Source: Quillaja saponaria
Taxonomy: Eukaryota; Streptophyta; Magnoliopsida; Fabales; Quillajaceae
Assembly (NCBI GenBank): GCA_029379385.1
Contig: CM055605.1
Location: 930,001 to 994,000, forward strand
Length of the DNA stretch: 64,000 nucleotides
Direction: 5' to 3'
Numbering within the stretch: position 1 is the stretch's first letter; the number at the start of each line of letters is the position of its first letter. Under the pieces are notes generated by a model. It was not told the origin of the DNA. It saw only the letters and a list, made by a program, of their open reading frames with translations, and searched no databases. Positions 54,724 to 64,000 of this stretch are shown here, piece by piece. The position numbers and the translations under genes are program-made.

Positions 54724-56680
54724 TGATGGATAAAGAGAAATTTTTCAGGGCGACTGACTCTCACCTTCAATTCCAGAATGTCTATTTCAAGTACGCACTC
54801 CATGTTTTTTGGATGTAGTACGAATTAATTTTGTTAGGTCTGGAAAATATTATCTAGATTGAAGAGACAAGGGAAGGCAGCAAATTAGATTTAGCCACGT
54901 AGCCATAGTTTATCCAGTATAGAGAAATGGAAGACCAGGTATTCTCACTGCAAAATCTTGCATGAAACACCTAAAAAATGACATGGCCCGCTCACATGTA
55001 CATCAAATTCTTGCTCAACTTCGGCTCATTTCGGACAGGAACAAACAGTTGGTTATGGAGGGACGTGATCACTTGTTAGAGATAATTAATTCACACTATC
55101 TTCAAAGATAAAGTCCAACACTTGGATAAAGTTAACATCTGAATTATTATGGGATTTCGAAGAAACATGTTATTTGCATAGCAATGAACAAAAGGCAGAA
55201 AAATAACCCCCCCCAAAAAAAAATAAAAAAAAGGGCAAAGGTAATTTGCCAATTTCTTTACTTCGTTCTCACAAATGCAAATTTGGGAAAGTGAGAGCAG
55301 AATTAGGTCAAGCCACCAGCCGGTGGACTGGGGTGGCCTCCCGAGGGCCGAGGCTATCCATCGAGTTAGTTCGCCCATAAAACTCATCTCATTTTCACTG
55401 ACGGCATCCAGAACAAACCCTTATCATGCAACAGTTGGAGGGTGACAGACAGAATCATCATCGGACAAGCTGAATTTAAACTCAAGTCCACACAGGATGA
55501 ATTTAAACTCAAGTCCATACAGGATGGCCAATAAAAATAGGGTTAACTAAATGTGGCCGCATTCCATAACCATAATTTAACAAGAAAAAAACAATGAAGC
55601 TAATGATGCAAGAGCAACCACCTGATATGCGTCTCAAAATCTCTAATCACAATCAGATCAAGGCTAAACCTACAACTGCTAGAAGCTAATCTTGCAGTGC
55701 ATATAACTGTTACATAAGTTTGTTTTTGGGGGGAGGGGAAAGAGAGAGAAGACATTATATACAGAAAGTCAAGGAATATGTTGGACAAACCAAAAAAGCC
55801 AGAAACCAATACCCAAGTAAAAACACAAACATAACATATGACATGCATTCGCATTCTTTCCTATGTAATTTCGATGGACATACATAAACAGCATCTTTGT
55901 AAACCTTATGGCTGATATCAACATCATGACGAGTCCAAGAACTTTCAGAAAACAAAATCCGGGAACAACTCTCAAGCTGCCAACCTTACAGAGGCCAAAT
56001 GGAAACAGTGAGAAAGGAGTTCCTAGCTATATAGAAAAAAAGAGAGGATTGACCTATAGAAACAGTCGTTCTTCCAAAAAAGCCTGTAGTATGTAAGAAT
56101 AAAACACTTCACCTGAATCAATGTTCAAAACGTAGATCTGCACATAGCCTGCTCAACCAAGTCATCTAGTTGACATTACTTTCATCTACCAATTGACCAC
56201 AAAGCTAAAATTTAGTATCGATCTCATTAATATTAACAAAATTAACAAGACCTTTAGGATTAATGTTTGTCTAAGAAAAATAATACAATCGATCTACACG
56301 ACTAACCACATTGCAAAAGCTGTAAACAAATGTTAGAAACTATACCACCAAACTCAAACTAGCAGCAAAATGCAACAAGAATCCTCAACAATCATGTGAT
56401 ATGCTACCTTGCAAATGACACATAAAAATTCCCAGCTAAGGGAAGACATAAGTTACCAGAAAATATAGGAGCATGCTCTGCATAAAGTTGCACTCAAGAG
56501 AATAGCTCAGATATCCTCATTTATCCATTTCAGCTGCCAGCAGTAAACATAGACTACATCAAATGGTCACCAATAAACAAAAACACCGATACCTGAAAAA
56601 CATAAAGTCCCCTACTGAAGCTAAAATATACTGACAGAATATAATGAAAAAAATAACAGCTGTCTATAGAAGTAATATAT
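54724..56680. other. Intergenic region between PTAC16 and the PWI splicing factor
   Basis: The left part is the PTAC16 promoter and the right part the 3' side of the splicing factor gene. A 27-base tandem repeat lies at 55472-55525. Open frames here have no known domain. Confidence 0.5.
55472..55525. repeat. Tandem direct repeat, two 27-base units
   Basis: Two adjacent copies beginning GAATTTAAACTCAAGTCC differ at one base. Confidence 0.93.
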
Positions 56681-59600
56681 TTAGCTGCTGATGCCCCTCT
56701 TGGCATTCAAAGACTCCAGAGCCTTTTTGCGTAATTCAATCTCAAGCTTTTTCTGCTCAGATGGCGACTCTTCATCATCACTCGGATGAGCAACCTTTCT
56801 CTCAGCATCCTCACTATCAGAGTCATAATCATCTCTTTTGTTCTTCATTTTCAGCTTTCCTGAACGTCGTTCTTCCTTTCTGCGACGTCTCTCCTCACGG
56901 CGACGACGCCTCTCCTCTTTCCGCAATTTCCTCTCCTCCTTTTTCCTCCTCTTAGCCTCCTTCTTCCCCTCTAATTCAGATTCATAACTGTAACTATCAT
57001 CAGAATCCACCTGCTTCCTCTCTGACCTTCTATGCTTCCTCTTGTCCTTTCCTTCCCTTTTGTTCTTGTCACTTTCCTCAGAACCAGGATCATAACTAGT
57101 CTTCCGCTTGCCATGATCAATTCTACCAACAGAATCCGGTATAGCTTCAGTTTTGTGATGTTGACCACTATCCTTGCTATGGTTTGAATGAGACTTGTTT
57201 TTCTCATCAGATCTTCTACCCTCTCCAGAGGGCATGTGTTGCCTCTCCCCTTGCAAATATTCTTTATTCACTGGTGACTTTTGCTGGCCAGGTGTTCCAG
57301 GATGAACCCCTTTTCCAGAAGATTTATCACTGCCAGAAATTCTGAAATTTCAGATTCATAAATTACAATAATGTGTGCAAAGTAAATACATTTAAAATAG
57401 CACGTATGACTGCACTAAAATTACATTTTAATCACTTGGTCCTTCCTTCTCAAGTCCATGTTACCAGAGCGGGTGTACAATTCAGAAGCCAGAGAACTTG
57501 TTTCAGATGACAAGTGTTCCTTGTAAGAAAGCTTTGTGGTTAAGTCTTTCCGCTTACTGACCAGGGGTTCATGCATGGATCTTTTCTCTATCTTGGAAGT
57601 ATGGCCCCTGTTTTCCCTGCTCAGTGGGGGAGACGAAAAGAAAAGGATATGAGCGATCAGGGAACTGGCAGGCAAATCAAAATATTCTACATGCTGATCA
57701 ACCAAATTAAGTAACAATAAAACATCTAATCGAGATTAGAACCTAGAATAATTTGTTTCTTCCCCCTCTTCACTTGTTTCTGGGCCATCATGTCTAGGTT
57801 TCTGTTGTCTTGGTATCCTTGGAGGGCTCAAGCTCTCATCAGGGGACCTCCCTCGTCTTTGCCTTTGAGGACTCTCATATGGACTAATTGACCTTTCAAG
57901 ATTCAGACTATTATAAGCATACGAAGTCTATGTAATGCTCAATAGACTAAAATATTGCAGAAGAACTCATGATGAATACCTGCTATCTTCACTGATGGTT
58001 TTATTCCTTGCTTGTGCAGATCCCCGCAGAATGGGTGAATTCTCCGGTGAGGATAATGAACCTTGATCTTTATTATGTGAAGAGTTCTGAACCTTATCTA
58101 TTTGCGGTGATCTCGAAGAACTAGAGGGTAGATGTGAAATAGGAGACAAGCTTTCGCGTATTCTGTAGCACAACTTTTATATAGTAAAAATAACCCCCGC
58201 AAATTCCAGTAAAAACAAACCTAACTAAATAAGGAGTCCACAACATTTAATAGATTCAATCACAGGCCAGGAACATTACAATATCTTCTAACTCCAATTT
58301 TTTAGGGTTTCTCATATATATCGTTCAGAATCCTGTTACTGAATGAACCTTAAACCATCCAAAACTTAAAAAAAAAATTATAAAAAGAAACCACATAATC
58401 AATTATACTTATACCTGATTTGTTCCCGAGAAGACTGCCCATGGCTCCTTCGGTATTTTGGAGATTTCTTCCTCACTGGTGATTGAGAATCCCGATCATC
58501 TAGTGAAGAAGACCTACGATGCGGGGGAGTTGGTGACCTCTTAGGAATAGGTGGCCTCCTGCGCTGTGAAGGAGATGGAGACCTGTGCCTAGAATACCTT
58601 CGCCGTAGAGGAGAGCGAGATTCATTTCGTACAGGTGAGGGAGATCTACGTTGCACAGGCGACCGTGATCTGCGTCGCACAGGTGACCGTAATCTGCGTC
58701 GCACAGGTGACCGTGATCTATGCTGCACAGGAGAAGGATATCTTCGTCTTGCAGGTGACAGTGACCTCCTTTGTCGCATTGGTGAAGGTGACCTACGTCG
58801 ACGCACAAGAGAAGGTGATCTTCGTCGACGATAAGGTGAGGGTGATCTACGCCGAACAGGAGAATGCAATCTATGTCGTACAGGGGAGGGCGATCTATCA
58901 CGTGAGAGAGATCTAGATCTCCGCCTTGAATAAGAAAATCCCCGTCGTGGAGAGCGAGATCCCCAAGGTGAAGGCCTCCGACGAGGAGAAACAATTCGTC
59001 TTCGGGGGGAGCGATACATTCTGTCAGAAGAAAGGGAGCGCCCTCTTGTTTTTGGCGACTGTGATACACTCCTTGACCTTCGTCTGTTACTATAAAACAC
59101 ATAAACAAAATCATTATCATGTTATTAAAGATCAAAAAGAAATTAGGATACAATCATCAATAGTATTAATAAGTAAAAATGTGCTCCTCTAACAAATAAG
59201 CAAGTTAAATACTCAAGCCCTTCATCATAAATAGACTTGATTTATCAATGCTAAGAACATGAAAGTCAAGGACAAGTCAAAATTAACTCCAACATTGTGA
59301 TTCAATGGTTTGCTTCTGGAAACAAGAAAGCATACCCTGAATAACTTCGAGAATTTGAAAATGATTTAGTGACTGACCTAGATGGTGATCCTCTGCCAAA
59401 GAATGCAAATGCCATTTAATTTTTACAAGCTCGAGATCAAAGACAGTAAATACAATAACAAGTTACAAAGAGTGACAATATAGGATAATAAGAACATTAC
59501 CGGTGAGATGAAGTGGGACGTGCAGGTGAATTGGGAGACCTAGAAACCCTGAGAGCAACAAAGAAAAAGGATACAGAAACAAAAACAAGGCTAAGAAAAC

Positions 59601-61364
59601 TAAAAACACTGAATTGTGCCAGATTTTCTGATGTTTGAAATAAAATTTAGTCCTATTTTAAACCTCTAGCTTACTGCAGTATCTATTTTGTTTGCGTCAT
59701 CTTACAATAATCAGTGATCGATTTTCAGGCTTTAATTTATAGTACATTTATAATTAGTACTTTTAGATGCCACTTTATAATGACCTAGTGGACTGAAGAA
59801 TTCTTATACACATATGGGGAAACAAAATCAAAAATCAACACGGTAATGCTTAGAAGAAAAAACAGTTCCATTTACTAACCTGTTCCTTCCTCTCATGCCA
59901 TTCATCTTGTCAGTTTCCTTCCCATCCAGAGCATAGTCACCCTGAAATCCTGGGTCTTGATGCTGGCTCCAAAGTAGTCTCAATTTCCTTTGTATCAAAT
60001 CGGCCGTCCTACAGTAGTTTGAGGTAAAGGACATGAACCCAAAAAATTGCAGAAGCTAGCTGAACGCCATGAAAAACACAAACTGAAGTTAAAACCAAAA
60101 ACCAACTCTGTATAATGTAGCTCCTACATGAATAAACTAGCATTACCATTTTCTTCAATCGCTCTTGCTCAAGCTCTCTACCTTCATTATCTTTCTTCTT
60201 CTGAATTTCACTTGTTATCCGATCATTCTCCGCCTGAAATACCCATGGAAACAACTTCATCAAGAAAGAGATTATACAATACCTCACCACAAGCATAGAA
60301 AATCTAATTTACCTTCTTTTTCCTAAGTTCTTCCTCTTTGGCATCCAAAAATTGTTGAGGAACACCACTAGCATTCTTTTGTGCACTAAGAAGAAGTGTC
60401 CATAGCTCTTTCATGAACTTGCCGGTGTTCTTTTCCATAAATCCAGTAATTTGTATTTGGACCTCCTTCCCGTTCACTTCCTGCATTATCATAAATAACG
60501 GATTGAGTATAATCATGATAAATATCAACTGAATCATAAGTACGCACAGATGGTAAATACTGTGTACAAAACCATCAAACTTTAAAACAAGGAGCAGGGC
60601 AGTAAATGCACACTACATGTCTGGGAGTTGTGAGCAATGCCAATTTGTGAGCTACTGATACCCAACTAAAATTAAAGCATCATATTAGCAACCTAGGAAA
60701 GTAGAGTGCAAGAAAGAGGTGTAATGTGAATTGATAAAAGTGTCTTAATTTCAAACTAGCAGCAAATATTCAATATTCCATATATAAATAAGAAGATACT
60801 ACAAAATAACATATTACATACCTTTGCATCCAGAAGACTGTGTATGAAGTTAATAAGAACTTCATCTTCGAACCCGATAAGCTCAGTAACCCTTCTAGAG
60901 ATCCAAGGCTTTATTACTTCCATATTCACCTTCGTCATGTTCACCTAAAACCCATATTATAATCATAATTGACACAATAAGTGAAGAAGATAACCACTTA
61001 CATCTACCAAATTACCAGGTTCTTACATTTCCCATTTCTACTTCTTGAAAATGCAAAAAAAAAATATAAAACTTTAGTCAAGAAAACGAACCAGGTGCTC
61101 TAATTCAGACGCGAACTTTTGAGATTTTAGCAGCTTCGCTTGCTTATTAGAGAACCGAGTGTCTTGATCGGCAGACGTACCCTACATAGAGAATTGGACA
61201 AGTACAACGAGAAACAAATGGGTGACTATCAAATACAAAATTTAATGGATTCAATACCAAAGATCTGAATAATATACCCATTAACTTAATCTGTCTGGAT
61301 CTAAAATAAGAGGAACAACATCGAAAAATGAAACTAAACTTACCCGAAAGAATCCACCTGACAT
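56681..61364 (-). CDS. PWI-domain SR-rich splicing factor (SRRM1/SRm160-like), with one frameshift
   Basis: Thirteen exons fit in phase: 61364-61344, 61181-61092, 60944-60822, 60480-60313, 60233-60147, 60008-59880, 59548-59501, 59392-59336, 59089-58415, 58162-57980, 57892-57743, 57616-57425 and 57341-56681, about 860 residues. The N-terminus MSGGFFRGTSADQDTRFSNK leads into a PWI domain (about 38-130; the PWI tripeptide at 50-52), a nucleic-acid-binding fold of SRm160. A long Arg/Ser region follows, exon 9 being nearly all SPVRRR-type repeats, then a Lys/Glu/Arg-rich charged tail with EERRRRREERRRRKEERR. It should act in the nucleus in splicing and 3'-end processing. Exon 6 reads EPASRP, then a stop; removing one base of the GGG at 59952-59954 restores GFQGDYALDGKE. 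At2g29210 is the Arabidopsis relative I recall. Confidence 0.9.
58560..58900 (-). repeat. Imperfect 21-27-base coding repeats of the RS domain
   Basis: Repeated units encode RRRSRSPV-type blocks in exon 9 of the PWI factor. The same repeats make long artificial open frames on both strands, which I do not count as genes. Confidence 0.85.
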
Positions 61365-64000
61365 TTCTAGGGTTTATGAGTAGTCCGAAAGATTGAGATG
61401 GTGAATCAAACAAGTTATCCGATTAAAATATAAACCAAATAAATTCTTCAGCTGAACTTATGTCATGTACCACCCTCAGCTTCAGGGAAATGGGGAGTTC
61501 AGCATGGGGGTTCTGGACTCTGAAGCCAAATTCAACCGTCGAGCACGCCGATGCTACTGACGCCTCTGTTGGGTTTTAGAGCTACGCTGAGTATGACCTA
61601 AGTTAGCCCCAAAAAGATATGTCCCAAGCGAAGCAACAGAATTACAAATTTATCCATGTTTAATCCGCAAATACAATTTTGCCCTGACTGCAATTTTCTG
61701 TGATAAAAAATGTGTTTATATTTCTTTATTTTGTTTTCATAATGCTGTTCAATTTAATCGAATAAAATATTTAACTGAATCAAATAAATGAATAATCACA
61801 GGTAAGTTAGCCAAACACATCTATTATCTATTAAATCTAAAAATATAAGATATTGCAAGTTTATTTCTTTTTTATGTTTAACTGATATATCAAAAATATT
61901 TCTTGATTCAAAGTTTTTAGAATCAAAAAGTTGAAAATTTTCTCATTATCAAATTTTTTTATTTATTTATTAAACAAAACAAAGAATAAATATTATAACT
62001 CATAATGGAAAATCGTACAAATGATATTAGAGAAAAAAAAAAAAAAAAACACATAGGATATATTCTCGGAATATTGATGCGTTCTCTTTTTATTTGTCCC
62101 TGGCCACTAAAAAGAGGAAAAACAAATATATGTGTACAAGCATAAAGGAGATAAAATTATAAAATATTATGTTCCTAGGTTCATGAGATATTTTGTAGTA
62201 TAAAAATTATATTGTTATAAGTATCACACTTAAACTTTTGAGTCTAGAATGTGATTTGAAGCAATGTTTTAAAATTGGACCGGTTATTTCTTAAAAAAAT
62301 TATTAGGTCTTGAATTATTGATTTAATCAAGATTAGATTGATAATCAAACTGAATGATCTCATATGTATAAATTTAGTTATATATTTAAATATTATATAA
62401 TTTTTGTTAATTTTAAATGCTAAATATGTAAGAAAATAAAATATAAAAATTTAATATTTATTGAATAATAAGAAAATGGTGGTGCTATGTGTACTACCTA
62501 ATATTGTTAGGTAGATTACAAAATAAAAAGATGTAATGAATTTTTTTTTGTCTTCTAATGCATTTGTAGTGTACCTAACAATATTTGTAATCTACATGCC
62601 CTAAGAAAATCACATCACAAATAGCTAAATACATATTGTAATAATTAAAACTACAATTGATGATTTATTACGTACCACAACATTCAAGTTTCAACTTATG
62701 TATCAAAATAATAAAGATAACATCAATATAAAAATTTATTATTTCACAAATTTTTAATATAAAATATAAATATTTCACTAATTCTTAATGCAAATAGCAT
62801 TTATTTTTTATAAATATATTTTGTTCAATCAATCTGCTATCGATTCTTACTGCTAGAAAAGATCAATAATGACAATTACTTTCTAATCAATAAGACTCGA
62901 ACTCTATTTTATCAAATTACTTTAACACTAAACCAATTAATTATGAACAGATTTAATGCTTTAATATACGCAAAAAATCATAGTCCTCTATATTTCTACT
63001 AATGATCACTAATGAGAGGCGTTTGAATCCATGAGTACCATTTTATTTGTTAGTAATTACTTTTTTCCGTAATTCAAGAGGATATAGAAACTTAAAACTT
63101 AATATTATATTTTTATATTGGTAATAATATTAATTAATTTTTCTGGTTTAAATTATTGACTTGGAACAAAATAAATTTAAAATTGAATTAAGTTAATAAA
63201 TAATAGTGTTTTAAGATATGGACTGGCATGATTGGATCATAGTCTGAGTGCTATTCGGGCAATAATTTAAAGTCCTAACCCGACCCACTTGACCAATTAA
63301 TAATTTAAAAACCCGATGCATTTGCAAAAAAATAAAATAAAGGAAAATTTGTAAGAGATTATTTTATTATTTTATTTTTATTATATTTTTTATTTAACAT
63401 TAAATTATTACATGTACATAAATATATATTTTTAAAATAATTATGTCATAGGTCAACTTGACTTGGGATGCCCACAATTTTTCACATCACCCACTGGGCG
63501 AGTTTCCAATTGAAAATAAAAAAACAATTAACTGATTTTTTAAGGAATATTCTTACAATATAAAATATTCTAAAAATCGTAATTCAATAATTATTGGTCA
63601 TATCTGGTTAAGTCGTATATAAAAGTATTACATGTAAAAATATTTTTTAAGTAGAGTTATTTAAAAAATAATGTATAAAAAAGTAAAAAAAAAAATTGGA
63701 TAAGTTAACATAAAGTACTGCAAGATAAAAAAAAATTATTTTATTTAAAAAAATAGATATTGAGTATTAAAATTATTAAAAACATAAGTTTGACAAATAT
63801 ATCTATACTATTTGTCTAAATAAAATAGTTATTAAAATTTATTTCTCTTGTTTTCTATTTAGAAAAGTTTCTTTTTCTAATTTTATCTTTTAATAGTTTT
63901 TAGGACTCTAAAAAAGTCCAAGAATATTTTTCTCTAAAGTTTAAAAAATAAACGTCTGTTACCTAATAGTTTTGTAAAAAAAATTAAATTCAAAACCTGT
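61365..64000. other. AT-rich intergenic DNA at the right end
   Basis: The first 250 bases are the leader and promoter of the PWI factor. The rest is AT-rich without a credible gene. It includes an inverted-repeat block at 62494-62595 and short GC-richer pieces near 63220-63310 and 63450-63510 that could be old transposon remains. Confidence 0.5.
62494..62595. repeat. Small inverted-repeat element (MITE-like)
   Basis: CTACCTAA at 62494-62501 pairs with TTAGGTAG at 62507-62514 to form an 8-bp hairpin. In addition TATTGTTAGGTA (62502-62513) is inverted at 62572-62583, and GTAGATTACA (62511-62520) is inverted at 62586-62595. The nested, permuted arrangement suggests a small foldback element. Confidence 0.6.

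Noticed and set aside
58635..59192. Plus-strand open frames opposite the RS-rich exon
   Set aside because: They are mirror readings of the SPVRRR-type coding repeats. Their repeated VAQVTVI-type text comes from the repeat, not from selection for a protein.

Overview
This is nuclear DNA of a flowering plant, and the gene content and order point to a eudicot (probably a rosid). The evidence is AT-rich spacers, short genes with many small GT-AG introns, and plant-only families (COPT copper transporters, cucumisin-type subtilases, RABA2, clade A PP2C, PTAC16, a SUPERMAN-type zinc finger). I cannot name the species. I see no viral, bacterial or organellar segment and no new multi-gene defence or biosynthetic system. 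The window is a stretch of ordinary chromosome with several structural oddities.

Layout. 1-5 kb: a tandem pair of copper transporter genes, the left copy decayed and the right one intact. 6-12 kb: two plant-specific genes of unknown function on the minus strand. 13.3 kb: a tRNA-Ser(AGA). 13.8-15.2 kb: a broken THA8-like PPR gene. 15.7-18.9 kb: a ten-exon subtilase. 20.3 kb: a small unknown gene. 21.6-23.5 kb: Elongin C. 25.3-26.7 kb: a RABA2 GTPase with a GC-AG intron. 27.2-28.3 kb: an MTPB1-type zinc transporter. 31.7-33.9 kb: a PP1 phosphatase. 36.2-37.7 kb: eIF3g. 39.9-43.3 kb: a sterol 4-methyl oxidase of the SMO2 type with a 102-bp tandem duplication over a splice acceptor. 44-45.6 kb: a clade A PP2C with a G-box cluster upstream. 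50.4 kb: a C2H2 repressor. 52.3-54.7 kb: PTAC16. 56.7-61.4 kb: a 13-exon PWI/SR-rich splicing factor. The last 2.6 kb is AT-rich spacer.

The genes do not form one pathway. What joins them is ancestry. From memory, the same families sit together in Arabidopsis in blocks around At5g59030-59220, At3g46780-46900 and At2g29210-29410, so this window appears to keep an older, undivided gene order.

Five otherwise well-formed genes (subtilase, MTPB1, eIF3g, PP2C, PWI factor) carry single-base frameshifts, and all seven shifts are +1 insertions. Because they hit conserved and partly essential genes, I read most of them as insertion-type sequence errors rather than real decay. The PPR gene and the left COPT copy, by contrast, carry mixed lesions and look like true pseudogenes.

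Exon coordinates below were worked out by hand from splice consensus, reading phase and family knowledge.
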